Below the pieces are notes generated by a model. The model was not told the origin of the DNA, did no database searches, and saw nothing but the letters and a program-made list of their open reading frames with translations. The position numbers were made by a program, and so were the translations under genes. This document shows, one piece after another, positions 27,856 to 40,100 of a stretch of 64,000 bases of DNA. Origin of the DNA: Raphanus sativus (taxonomy: Eukaryota; Streptophyta; Magnoliopsida; Brassicales; Brassicaceae); assembly GCF_000801105.2 (NCBI RefSeq), contig NC_079516.1, positions 48,963,265-49,027,264 on the forward strand. Direction: 5' to 3'. Position 1 is the stretch's first letter. Each line of letters begins with the position of its first letter.

Positions 27856-28260
27856 ATGGAAAAAGATGACAAAGAAGCTTCACATCAAGAACATCATTTT
27901 GGTAATGTCGAGACAAAGAAGGCAAATCAAATTTCACAATATCAAGATTGGATGGAAATTAATAGAGAGAACAAAGATAAAAGAATGAGTAACATGTTTA
28001 CAAACTCCAAACAAAATGAATTGCATTATATGCATTTTCTTTTAAACCATAACAAAAACTTGACCAACTACACAGATTTACGAACTGTTAATGGAGTTTT
28101 GTATCCAACTTTTGAAGATGCTTATAATGCTCTTTTTTTTAACTACTATCTTTTCTTTAGGGATTTTTTATTTTTTTGTAAGCTTTCGTCCAATAATAAT
28201 TTCATTTCAATGTTCAAAATAAGAAGACTAATCATTTTGAGAAAAAAAATACACAAGTAA
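27856..28260 (+). pseudogene. Helitron helicase remnant
   Basis: A 134-codon frame inside Helitron copy 1. The N-terminal half (NKNLTNYTDLRTVNGVLYPT) fits the region of plant Helitron Rep/helicase proteins just before the helicase domain. After FEDAYNALFF the frame degenerates into Phe/Leu/Asn-rich sequence without ATPase motifs. It cannot be active. Confidence 0.6.
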
Positions 28261-28319
28261 AATTAGAAATAAAAATAAAGATTTGCCCAAAACACACATA
28301 TCTGATACATAAATATATA

Positions 28320-28590
28320 CTCCCTCTGTTTTTTTTTAAAGATGTATGTTTTAGGAATTTTTTTGTTTCAAAAAGATGTATTTTTCATATTTTCAATGTA
28401 ATTTTTGTCAACTAATTATGAATAATTGTGAATCTCAAAAAAATTAATTGCATTTCTTGAAATTTTATTGGTTTAGAAATATAGGAAATATAAAAATAAC
28501 AAAAAACTATGCACTAATAAGTAAATTTTAATATGTTTTATTAAAAAGTGTGAACATCTCAAAACATGTACTATTTAAAAACAGAGAAAG
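28320..28590. mobile_element. Stowaway-type MITE
   Basis: Begins TA/CTCCCTCTGTTTT and ends AACAGAGAAAG/TA. Flanking TA dinucleotides and the CTCCCTCTGTTT terminal repeat are typical of Tc1/mariner-derived MITEs. Nested in a Helitron. Confidence 0.7.
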
Positions 28591-28688
28591 TATATAATAA
28601 CAAAAAAACATACGCTTAGAAATGTAATTTCAAAAAAACATACAAAACAAAACATATATCCGCCCTCTTAGGGCGGATCAAAATCTAG

Positions 28689-29285
28689 TTTTTCTTTTAA
28701 AAACGAATGCAACTAACATGTGAGTTCATCCATTTAGTTTGACTCAGATGACGAGGCGAAATGCACTATTTAAAGAAAAAGTCCATTCTTTTAGTGCTCA
28801 ATAAATGTCAAATGGCGCCGAGCTGTGAGGAGTAGTCAGTTCTTAAATGGAATCACCAACAAATGATAACCAAATTCATCTTAAATTAGTTTCTTTCTTC
28901 TTCTTTTTTGTGCACCTTTGTTTTGTGAACCAAATTAGTTTCGTTCTAACTTTTGATATTACAGTATAATTTATCTTAGGTTTCCTACCTTGTGTCAAAT
29001 ATTAATTAAAGATGCTACCACTACTAACAATCCAAAATTCAAAACATAAATAAATAATTATATCTTATCATTCTGCTATTTATTACCGCTATTTTTAATT
29101 GGTATATTTATATCATTGCTTCTTAATGCTAAAAATGGGGTTTCTCACATTTAAAATATTTAACAAACAAATATATAGAACAAAAACAAAAGTTAATTCC
29201 TCTCACTGTAAGTAAATTATCGCCTAATTCCTTTTATAAACAATATAATTACAATATAATTTATAATTATATTGTAAACATTACG

Positions 29286-29331
<46 letters not shown>

Positions 29332-29650
29332 TAATGTTGTTTTTTCTTTTTCTTTCTTTCCATAGGCAGGGAGGTTGCGTATAACTATAATTATAGACTG
29401 AAAATTCAGATATCTAGGTATAAAGTGTATTGAATACGTATACATATATTTTAGGTATAGCCTACAAAAAGAACCAGCCTCTTGAATTGGATGTATATAA
29501 TAACAACCACACCGACCTATTCTTCTCAAACAAAACTCTCGCACTAAGCCAAGAAAACCACATTCCTTTCCTTCTCTACATCAATTATCTCTCTTTCGTT
29601 ACATCTAAACCCTTCTACAGTTTTATAAAAAAAATGAAAAACTTAAACTC
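28689..29650. other. Upstream region of the ERF038-like gene with cruciform-forming repeats
   Basis: Two adjacent AT-rich inverted repeats lie at about 29240-29278 and 29277-29338; the second has arms AACATTACGATATATA around a TA microsatellite. A TATA-like run (TATATAATAA) near 29490 could serve the ERF gene. The rest is AT-rich without genes. Confidence 0.5.
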
Positions 29651-30247
29651 ATGGATCACTCTTCCTGCCGGAGGAGATATCCGGATCCTCCGGGGCATGC
29701 CACGGCGAGAACAGTGAATAACAATAATAGTAATCCAAAGAAGAAAAGAGTCGTGGAAGAAGAGAATGATGATGAAAAGATTGTTTCAAAGCATCCCACT
29801 TATCGAGGGGTGAGAATGCGACAATGGGGAAAATGGGTCTCCGAGATAAGAGAGCCAAAGAAGAAATCAAGAATCTGGCTCGGTACCTTCTCCACGCCGG
29901 AGATGGCGGCGCGTGCTCACGACGTAGCGGCTTTAGCCATTAAAGGCGGCTCTGCTCACCTCAACTTCCCTGAGCTAGCATACCACCTCCCTAGACCGGC
30001 TAGTGCTGACCCTAAAGACATCCAAGCCGCAGCAGCCGCTGCTGCAGCTTCGGTCGGCGTTGACATGGAAGTAGAGACGTCGTCTCCCTCTCCCGCTAGC
30101 TCGGAACCTTCGTCTCCCGGTATGACCGCACTAGTCGACGACGCGTTTTCTGACCTCCCCGATCTGTTGCTCGACGTGAACCACAACATCGACGGCTTTT
30201 GGGACTCATTTCCTTACGAAGAACCTTTCTTCTCGGGGAGTTACTAG
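29651..30247 (+). CDS. ERF038: AP2/ERF transcription factor, DREB A-4 type (ERF038-like)
   Basis: Single exon, 198 residues, as expected for this intronless group. Residues 51-108 form one AP2 domain ([19 protein letters not shown] onward), with Val63 and Glu68 at the two positions that mark DREB proteins. The [20 protein letters not shown] and HLNFPELA segments are typical of subgroup A-4. A basic run before the domain (NPKKKRVV) is a likely nuclear signal. The acidic C-terminus ([26 protein letters not shown]) is a likely activation domain. DREB factors bind CCGAC-type sites. The position before PGSIP7 matches Arabidopsis At2g35700; the name rests on that order. Confidence 0.92.
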   Translation: MDHSSCRRRYPDPPGHATARTVNNNNSNPKKKRVVEEENDDEKIVSKHPTYRGVRMRQWGKWVSEIREPKKKSRIWLGTFSTPEMAARAHDVAALAIKGGSAHLNFPELAYHLPRPASADPKDIQAAAAAAAASVGVDMEVETSSPSPASSEPSSPGMTALVDDAFSDLPDLLLDVNHNIDGFWDSFPYEEPFFSGSY

Positions 30248-30610
30248 AAGACAAAGACACTGTAGTTTTGTACGTATTGTTTTTTTAGTCATGTGAAAAC
30301 TTTTTAACATTAAAAGTCACCTGTTGATCCAAGTTGTAGAATTAATAACGATTTATGATCGATTTTTTTTTCTTTTTCTAGAACTTTTAAGTGGGGATGT
30401 GTGACATCTATAAGCGAAAAGGCTCTTTGCTTTTGTAGAAATGTGAACGTCAGTGAGTCAGTGATAATTAAAAAGGTCCCATGTTTGGTTGTAGCTCTGT
30501 TGTACCTCTACATATACTTAGGTTCTGGCACAAGAAATAGATATCGACATCTTTTCTCCGTAACATTAATGTATCTATCTAATCCAAACAGATTTACTTT
30601 TGTATTTAAG

Positions 30611-30746
30611 CTTAGAGCATGATTATTGCATAGATCCTTAACAAAAGTCCTTAATACACATATATGTATATATACATATACATATATATACATATATGTG
30701 TATTAAGGACTTTTGCTAAGAATCTATGCAATAATCATGCTCTAAG
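30611..30746. mobile_element. Near-perfect 136-bp palindrome (fold-back MITE)
   Basis: The arms TTAGAGCATGATTATTGCAT... and their reverse complement are almost identical over about 60 bp and meet in a TATA-rich centre. Flanking TA on both sides fits a TA-duplicating element. It lies about 360 bp after the ERF stop codon and would form a long RNA hairpin if transcribed. Confidence 0.75.
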
Positions 30747-30775
30747 TTATAAGTTATAACGAATAAGCATGAGCA

Positions 30776-30825
30776 TATTTAACAAATAACTTTTTTTTTG
30801 CTAAAGACTATTTAACAAATAACTT
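30776..30825. repeat. Micro-insertion between 17-bp direct repeats
   Basis: TATTTAACAAATAACTT at 30776-30792 and 30809-30825 flanks TTTTTTTGCTAAAGAC. Confidence 0.85.
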
Positions 30826-31446
30826 CAACTGTATTTTCATTTAAAACAATGAAAGGCATCATATTTTGAAAAAAAAAGAAAGAAAAACAATGAAAGGCAT
30901 CATATTTTGAAAATACGACAACAAAATTGCGCCAGAGACAGATTAGTTATTTTTTTGGAACTACTTTTCTTTTAAGTTTTTCTTTTCTTTTCTTTCTGTC
31001 ATTTTCCAGTCTCCTAATTACTTCGCTAATCTCTAATTTTGTCGTGAGCTTATTGGCCCTTATAAAGTTGGAAATGAAATGACCCATTGGTCCATTTGAA
31101 TTAATGCCATGTATTTAATGTCCTTTTTGTTGGAACTGATTTTCATTGAAAGACTATATTGTACGTAGGGGAAGGACACTGATTGAATATATCATTTGTT
31201 TGTAATTCATGGATATTTAATTTTCTGATTTACTTTACTTTGAAAAAATATAGATATTCAATTTTCCGAATATCCAAAAAAATTATAGATATTTGAGAAC
31301 ATACAAGAATATTTAAGAATATTTTATCAATTTTGTTCAATACAAATAAATCTAAAAACATTATACAAATTTGTTTTTTTCTTAACTTTTTATATTATAT
31401 AAAAAATAAATTAAAAATTAATGAAATTATGTGGTTTATGAACTTT

Positions 31447-31820
31447 TAAAATTAATAAATGTTTCTTATAAACATATATTTTCAGAAAAATTGTTGCTTT
31501 CGATAAAGATTTTATATTTTATAATTTATATTTTATATATTTACAAGTAATTTTATAAATTCTAAATACTAAAAAGTTTAGAGGTGGATATCCGATCCGC
31601 TCCGATTTAAATACATAAAATGTATATATATGACTAAATATAGAGTTTTAAATATATAATCTTTTATAATTATTATTTTAACACATACTTTTATTAATTG
31701 TATTTATAAAATTAATAAATATTTCTTATAAACAGATATTTATAGAAAATTGTTGCTTTCGATAAAGATTTAATATATTATATTTTTTAATTTTTTAATT
31801 TTTAATTTATAAGTATTTTT
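31447..31820. repeat. Direct repeat of about 110 bp
   Basis: Segments at about 31447-31557 and 31708-31820 share a long stretch including TTGTTGCTTTCGATAAAGAT. The second copy lies inside the inverted-repeat element at 31570-31963. Confidence 0.55.
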
Positions 31821-31963
31821 ATAAATAAAATTAATAAAAGTATGTGCTAAAATAATAATTATATAAGATTATACATTTAAAACTCTATATTTAGTCATAT
31901 ATATATATACATCTCTATGTATATAAATCGGAACAGATCGGATATCCACCTCTAAACTTTTTA
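31570..31963. mobile_element. Inverted-repeat element of about 394 bp
   Basis: The left arm TAAAAAGTTTAGAGGTGGAT (then ATCCGATC) and the right arm ending ATCCACCTCTAAACTTTTTA are inverted copies. Further inward arms also pair. No coding sequence. Related sequence appears near 58140-58200. It is a non-autonomous DNA transposon of uncertain superfamily. Confidence 0.65.
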
Positions 31964-33960
31964 ATATTTATGATTTACTTCGATTTTAATTGATATTAAT
32001 TTTTATATTTGTTTTGCTTCGAAGACTTATAGATATCTGGATTTTTTGGATCGGAGTGAAACGAATAACAAATCGAATCAAATTTAACAGATAAAATGTT
32101 CAGTCCTACTTGTTTGTTTCTATTAGGACTCTATTTTGTTGGGTTGACAGTAGTCATTTATACTAAAATAAAATTATATAACAATAAGAAATAGAATCAT
32201 ATAATATTCGAGAATTGTGGAAGAATGTGATTTATTCGTCATTCAGATTTCAGAACATCTAATATCTGGAAATATCAAAACTTTTTCTGGATCCACGTGA
32301 TTTTTCTAACTATTACGTTTTCTCCCTTTATTCTCCAAAAAGAGTTATTCTGACACTTTTATTATAAAAGGTATCATTTCAAAACTCCAATATAATCTAT
32401 ATTTCTTTTAAATTTAAAATATACTGATTCTATAAATTACTTTATTGTTCACAAATACTATTGATTAAATATATGCTACTAATACTATTATAAATATATT
32501 TTAATTAATCTTTGTGAAAAGTGTCAAAAAATTTTTTTTCGAAATAGGAGAAATATATTCCAAAGATATTAATCATGAAAAAACACTTCTCTAACGTAGT
32601 TATTTTGAAAAAAAAAAACAATTTTCTTCAATTAAGTAATTTTAATATTTTGTAACAGCAAAAATTATTCACTATGACATTAATTTATAAAGTACAAGCT
32701 CATAACACGTATTTAGATAAATAAACTTCAGTTAACTTTGTATGCTTAAATTTTAAAACAATTGTGTGTTCTGAAAAGGTTTATACAATTTAAAAGCACA
32801 GTATTTTGGAAAGAAACGATTAAAAGGTTGTTTTTTTCTTAATTATTCCTATTCCTATATGTAATAAGAGGGGGTACTACGTGCCTTTGTGTTTGGACGT
32901 GAGCCGTATGTTGCATCGACATCATGGCACGCGTCAAATCAACATCATCGTCAAATAATGGCAACTCTATACTCTGAGGGTCTTTCCAAAGAGTTTCCTT
33001 TCCAAATTAGAGAACATTTAAAATGAAAATAGAATAATAAACTAAAAATAAAATAATTTATTTATTTATGAAATAAATTTCCCCTCTATTATAGAAAATA
33101 AACACATTTTTACTTAAACTTTATTTTTAAATAAATCATGGAGTGAAGTTGTAAATACTTTTAGATAATTTGATAAAACCATTCAATGTGTATATGTATA
33201 TTTATATATGCTGCTTTTTTGTAAACATTTATATATGTTATTGGTTGCTGAGCAGATAACTAATATTAAGTTTTTCTGTGTAAAAATGTAAAATTGTAAT
33301 TGATACAATTCATTTTAAGATCTCTTTATATACATGTTTACATTTCCTAAGTCTTATGTGTGTTTCATGAATATAAAAATATAAATCGTTTTTATTCGGA
33401 TATTTGAACTATAGGAGAAACAATAAATTACAAATAGATTAGTGCATTCCAGATTGTCGATTGTCGATTCGATAAGTTACAAGTTTAAACTACGATTATT
33501 AATGAAGCTAAAAACTTTTGAAGGGAACACAACATGTTCTAAATTTTAAGAGCTTTTAATCCTTTTCCAAATATTTCATATTTCCAATAATCTGTTTTTA
33601 TTATAGAACTTTTCTATTTAAAAATATTAAAATGTTATTTTATCAATTAGTCTATATAACAAAAATCTCCTATTACAAAGGAAAATATAAAGACAGGCCA
33701 AAATGGTCTACAATATTAGATATCAATCTATGTATTATTATACAATACATATGAATTGAATATTAATTTTTATGTTTAATGTAATTATGAATACATTTTA
33801 GAACAATAAAATCTATAGAATAATTATACGTGATGATGGCCTAGTGGTTTAAGCAAGATGCTGGTAGTTTTCTAATTCAAAATCTGATGGAAAATATTTT
33901 AGATCATCTTTATTTCAACACTAAAACACTATTTAGTGTAAGTTTACACATTTTTTTCGA

Positions 33961-34076
33961 TCTAACACTAAAAACTACATTATTTTAGTGTAACACTATA
34001 ATTTTATAGTAAAATACTGTTTTTGGTAAGATATTAAAATAGTGTTACACTAAAATAGTGTAATTTTTAATGTTAG
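33961..34076. mobile_element. Fold-back repeat with 38-bp arms
   Basis: CTAACACTAAAAACTACATT... (33961-33998) is repeated inverted at 34039-34076 with only a few differences. Further ACACTA/TAGTGT motifs flank it on both sides from about 33917 to 34130, suggesting a larger nested MITE family. Confidence 0.6.
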
Positions 34077-34674
34077 ATTGGAGATTTTAATGTAAAAAAT
34101 TATAATAAAATAGTGTTATAGAGTTGAGTTAGAAATTGAATTTTTGTAACTATTAAAATGACAAAAATGTAATTTTAACATTAAAATAGTGTTATTAGTT
34201 GAAAATAGATATCAGTAAAAAATAGTTTCAAACTTATGGAAGTTGAATTTCTTCTGATTAAAAAGAACCGTGGAGTAAAAAAAAGATTAACATTATCATT
34301 ATTCTACAATATTATCTTTCAAAGGTTTTTTAATATATATGTCTCTATATATTACTAATCAAGTTGAAACATGATGGACGAAAGTACCTTAGTAGGGTGA
34401 GTGATTTTATGAAAAGTCATTTTGTTATATATGCTTGGAAAACATATTGATGTGATATATCCCACGATGACGTACAAGCTGGAGAATCCTAGGTGACTTA
34501 GTCTAGAACTAGATTTTCCAAAACTATTTTTTTTATGTGAAGCCCGGTGATAAAATCATTTATTCATCTTCACTAGGCTATCTCTAGATGCTCAACAGTA
34601 ATCATTAGTTTGGACTTTGGAATTAAAGGGGCACGAGAGAACAAATGGGAATGAAGATAGAAATGTTTCTCTTT

Positions 34675-35449
34675 TTTTTTTCCATCTATTTAAATTTTAT
34701 TAAAAAGGCAGTTTACAGGGAAGTCCAAAACAACTTACAAAAACCCAACACATAAAACGTAAAACAAAAGCGAAACTAAAATATATGGGCCCTAAGCCCA
34801 AGAGACCACAAACCCTAATCTAGGGGACTGCACACCACATCTGGGAAATACGCCGCTCTGCTACACGTGTTGAAAACCTCAACACCAAGGCAGGACACGT
34901 ATTGGAGAAACCAGCCGCTTCCACCATCTTAAATCTCACCGCCAGAGAAGAACTGTCGATCACTGGACCCCGAATCACCCTAGTCCATAAAAGGAGAACT
35001 CGCATCTTCACCATCTTTGACCAATGAAAACTCACCTCCGACGACTGTATCGAAGGTATAGGAGATTCATCGGTTGCATCTCACTGGAGACAACGCCGGA
35101 ATAGCACGACGCTTCACCACCACACATCTTCCAACGGAGAGCATCAATCGATCTTGATAGATCGAGATCTCATCCTGGACACGAACCTTCACACCTCCAT
35201 AAACACACCTAAAGCCGGCCGCCTTCACCGGAGAAGAAGGTGACGACGCCGGAAACAAAGCCGGACGGCCACCGAAGGACAAGCATACCGCCGGAGTCAA
35301 AACAAAGACCACCTACACCGATACTGAACAGAAAAAGAAAGAAAAATCAAACCCAAACCGGACCGACGGTGGCTGTGGAAGCCTATTCCGTCGGCCGGAA
35401 TCACTATTCACGCCGGAAGTTTTTCTAGAGAGATGTCAGAGGATTTTCT
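34675..35449 (-). mobile_element. Short non-LTR retroelement with 14-bp target duplication
   Basis: A perfect direct repeat AAATGTTTCTCTTT flanks the element (34661-34674 and 35450-35463). The T-run next to the left copy is a poly(A) tail of a minus-strand transcript. The body is GC-rich (CCGGCG motifs) and has only short frames, none with reverse transcriptase motifs. It is a non-autonomous or 5'-truncated LINE-type insertion, recent by its intact duplication. Confidence 0.85.
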
Positions 35450-35463
35450 AAATGTTTCTCTTT

Positions 35464-37144
35464 ACAGTAAACACAATCAGAAAATTATAAACAAAATAAG
35501 TAAAAAGAATAAGGAACGTCCAAAAGTTTCAGAGAATCTACAGATGAAGTTAGAAATGGTGGGTTGCTGAGCACGTGCTATCGCCATAACGTACGAACAA
35601 GACGAAAGTGGAATTTGTAGTAGTCTTTTATATAATATTTGGTGCCATCCCAAAGGTCAAGGTGCTATACAAATTACACAGCTATACAAATTACAGTGTG
35701 TGGTCTATAAAAGGTAAGGGACCCAGATAGAATCAGTCAGATTCAGGCGGTGACAAAATATTTGGAGCAAAATATTTTGGACTATAAGTTTTAGATGCGT
35801 CCAATTTTAACTTCGGCGCATTGATCTTTCATTGTCTAGGTCTTATATATATTATACACTCGCCATTCAGGTGGTATATATATGGGGTATAACTTTAGAG
35901 TTAATTTAATAATTAGCAACGGAAAAGATTTATGAAAAATTTCCACAGATAACTCTTTTTTGTTTATCTTCACAAAAATAATTCTTAAAAAAAATGATCA
36001 AAAGAGGTTTTATTAAGAGGTAAAACATGTATTTATACAATTTGTGTTAACTAATCTATTTATGATTTAGAGTTAAGAGATGAGTTTTGGATATGAGTTT
36101 CAAATTTCAAAAAATAAAAAATAAATATATTAGAATTTTTAAAATAAAAAAGAATTATATTTGTCATTTTATTTTTTTGATTGCTATTTTGTGACAAAAA
36201 CATAAAAATGGCTATTTGACAGAATTGCCTAAAGATTTATTTATAAAATAACATATTGAAATGTTGGTTTTAAAATTATAGCAGAAATCTACGGGAATAA
36301 TTTAGATTAATTTTAGTTCACTGGTTTATTGAATGCACTCGCCATTCAAGTATAGATCAAATTTAACTTACTAAATAGTACGTAAAATAAAATATTAAGG
36401 TCATTAATAGATTACACGTTTATGTGACCCTCAACCTCAATTACTCCTCTTTGATCAGTTTGTAATCAAGAATTACGTTACTGAAGAAGGTATGAAATAA
36501 TCATAGTACTCAGAATCGTTGTTGATGATTGTTCTCTTGTAGCTCTTGCAGCTACAAAGACGTAGTTGTCAAATATGAACCACACACACTCGCAGTCTGT
36601 AATCTGTAGTCGTTACTACTTACTACATCACAGCTCGACTTCACTATATAACCCGAGCGGCTAGATGAAGCTATTACAATAATAAACCGATGGCTAAAGT
36701 GAAACATTATAGAGCATTCAGAGAACTGGAGAGCTATAAGGAGTCTAGGGAGGCTGGAGTTAAAGAATAAGCATATTCTGTAACGAGTGAGCAAAAATCA
36801 ATGAGGGGCAAAAAGAAGAACTGGGAGAAACAGTGTCCTTGCTTAGTCGTTTGTTACCTCAAGTTCTAGTGGATTTTCTGATGTTTTCCGACAATATATA
36901 GGCTAAACCACCCTACTTTTCTGAACTCGTTCAATCGTTTGTGTTCATTAAATTTGACTTATTTGTCTGTTGAGCCCAAGAGAGTGAATTAGACAAGTGC
37001 AAACGAGGTTTTTTGAACAAGCAAAATTGATATTTTCACCAGGTAAAATAAATAAGGTTGGGGTGAGTTGATATAAAATGTAAGGTGAATGAAACAATAA
37101 TAATCCTTTATATACAGAACCAATATACGTCAAAATAAACACTC
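35464..37144. other. Intergenic DNA, no confirmed gene
   Basis: AT-rich. A 26-codon frame at 36690-36770 (MAKVKHYRAFRELESYKESR start) follows a TATAA motif near 36646; it may be a small gene or chance. The right end is the 3' flank of PGSIP7. Confidence 0.4.
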
Positions 37145-40100
37145 CTAATACAATTTGCTGAAGCCAGAAGTGACCCCTGAGTCTCCCAACCGCGGAAACA
37201 ACACCTCTTTCTCAATCAGAACCTGGAGATGCGACGTGATCTTCAGGAATGCAACCCACACAAAAGGTGCGCAACAAAATGCATATCCGAAAACAGACAA
37301 CGCTCTCACAACTCCATCAGGGTACCAAGGGAAGGCCATGACAAGTAGCGTCCCGAAAATGCCGAACCATGGAGTGAGAACAGGGAGCGCTGGGAGGAGG
37401 AGAGTGTTGATTGGGATGGAAGAGAGAGCAAAAGAGGCCATCAAGTAGAGGAACCAGCCGATGAGTGGGTGTATGGTGTGAGGGATAGTAAAGAACGGGA
37501 AGACGTAGGCTGCGACTACGGAGAGAAGTGCTAGGAACTTGAAACCTGCTTGGATCGTTGTTAAGTTGCGGTCAGAGCGGCGATAACAAAGCTTAGTTAT
37601 GTTAGGACGAGCTAGTCGTGTGACCAGTATGATCACAAGGTAGAACACAGCTTGGATTATCACCAAAGGCATCTCTGCTGAGTACCCTAGAGTGGCGCGA
37701 CGCTGCTCGTGCCATGATAGACCAAGTGGAAGAACAGGCCATGACCACCAGTACCATGGTTTTAACCAAACAGCTCCCGGGAATGTAATCACACTGTTTG
37801 GTCCACACGGTATGTTCCATCGTAGTTTAAGATCTGAGATTAAAAGATAATCATGTTACTACATTAATCTAAATGTGTATTATATTATTATAGACAAGAA
37901 TAATTATTTGAGAGTAAAAAGAAAGAGACTTACAGAAATAAGAAGCGTCCATTTGATAGCCTAACGGAAGTCTCAAATGGCCACTGAGCACAGAGCCATT
38001 ACTCGGAGGACGAAAGAGAGGCTGGTCAAGAAGATCAGAGAAGTAACTGACAAGAAAGCCTTGATCAGCTCCATCACGAACCTCTCTTTCAACTTGTAGC
38101 TCATGGAGCATGTCCCTGAACACTTCCACCGAAGGTTGTAAAACGAAGAGGCCAGTGTGGAAGATGCAAGGGTTTATGAAGACCGCACAGAAGCGTCCGC
38201 ACTGGAACAGCTCGTCGGTTTTTTTAAGAAAGAGGTTGTCGGCATCGAGCATGACCACACGGTCATAATCAGACAAAGCCCAAGCGTAGAGCTTGTTGAG
38301 AGTAAGCTTGAATCTACTGTTGAAGTTAGTTTGTCTCCTGTATGGATTATCCACATTTTCAACTCTCACCACTTTAGCTTCATCTTCCTCTTCCCTGTTA
38401 ACACACACACACACAGTGACACAGGTTCGGTCTTAACAACTAATAAGTCCATGATTTTGAGCGTATACATAGTTAATTAGTTATGTATTGATTTTATTTT
38501 TCTGTAAGCATGTCATGTCACTGTATTGTTAAAGTTGACATTTAGACGGTATTGCATGATCTAGCTTTGGAGCAGATTGGCCGGCAATAAATTAATAACT
38601 TGTACGCAGCTCTTCCCTATTTCCAAAAGGTTTTTCAATCAGGATACTAAAGTCAAACAACTCTCCTTACTGACCCTTTATATGATGTCAAAAAAAAAAA
38701 TTAACCCCTTAGAGCACTTCCAATGGGGTTTTTTCTATTAGAACTCTTAAAATTATACTCCCTCTGTTTCAAAATAGATGAAGTTTTAGGATTGTGCACA
38801 ATTATTAAGAAACTTGTTTTTAATCTAAAAAATATCATTAAAATATAAATTAAAAATTGTTCTACCAATCACAAAATAGATTACATTTTATCATTGGTTA
38901 CACAGTTTTTGATAAAGTTAAAAAGTACATTGATATACTAAAACATCAACTATTTTGAAACATCAAAAACTCCCTAAAACATCAACTATTTACAAACGGA
39001 GAGAGTATTACATATCTATATATGTAAGAGCCATTGTCTATAGTATTCCACAAAAATAAATACTTATACATATATAATACATACATACATATATAGATAC
39101 ATAATATAATTTTAAGAGTTCCAATGAGAAGAACCCTCATTGGATGGTCTTATGTTATATCCTTTCATTCAACAATTCTTTTTCCGATCGTTTTAACTCC
39201 CAGTTCTTCGACGCATGTTTCAACTTTTAAGGGTGAACAAATTGTTGGTTGGTAAGATACTATGGTTTATTTCAAGAGTTAAGAAATGTGTATATTTTCC
39301 AAAGAATTCGAATAATACAAAGGCATAGAAGATATAAAAGAATTATAAAATTATAAACACCTAACAAGTTCTTGAACTTGATTACTTTAAACTATTTGGC
39401 TCAAAGTAAGAAAATGTAAAATAATAGAAGCGCGCGCGTAGTATCGACTAACATATATGGTAGGATATAAAATGGACTTAAAAGTAGGTCTCAACTAGGG
39501 ATGTTAAAATGATAAAACCCCACCCCATTTAAACCCACCTCATTTAAGTCCAATTTCATTTAGAACTCATTTAAAAATATAGTAAAACTTTTATTAATTA
39601 ATAATATTGAAACTTTGAAATTTTATTAATTTATAGCGATATTAATTTATAAAAAAATATTTAGATTTCTTATTTTAATATATATTTATTTTAAGATAAG
39701 AAAAATATTTAATTTTTGTGTAAAGATGTTACCTTTTATTTTTTTGGAATTTGATATTTTATATTAATTTTATTATATTATTTAGTGTATATTATATACA
39801 TTGCATAGAAAATAAATGTAGTTTTTAGATATAGTGTTACTAAATCTTTTCAAAAATATATTAAATGTTAAGAAAATATAAAGATAATTTCATTGTGAAT
39901 ATAAAACAAACAATATATAATAGGCTCTTGCTTATATAAAATATGTATACATATATATATTATTAATTTATAATATTAGTGAGACCATATATTTACATAG
40001 AATTTTCAGAAAAATATATATTATTTTATTATTTTATCGATTTGTGTAAAATTTTGAACCGGTCCAAGTTGGAACCGATAAAATTTATTAATTTATAGAG

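Larger units (their letters stand above)
27348..28688 (+). mobile_element. Non-autonomous Helitron (copy 1)
   Basis: The 5' end TCTATTCTATTA follows an A. The 3' end is a CG-rich hairpin (CCGCCCTCTTAGGGCGG) eight bases before CTAG, followed by T. This is the classic Helitron structure with insertion between A and T. An internal frame at 27856-28260 contains TDLRTVNGVLYPTFEDAYNA, the segment typical of plant Helitron Pif1-type helicases, truncated soon after. A Stowaway MITE is nested at 28320-28590. Confidence 0.8.
30248..34660. other. Transposon-rich gap, no gene
   Basis: About 4.4 kb of very AT-rich DNA with the listed inverted-repeat elements. Positions 33829-33900 hold TGGCCTAGTGGTT, a match to a tRNA-type A box, followed by a poor B-box-like stretch; this could be an old SINE. 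No coding frame is supported. Confidence 0.45.

Noticed and set aside
34820..35312. Short frames in the 775-bp retroelement
   Set aside because: No known retroelement protein motifs and all under 85 codons; they reflect GC-rich composition.
37155..37448. Plus-strand frame of 97 codons
   Set aside because: Antisense to the last exon of PGSIP7.
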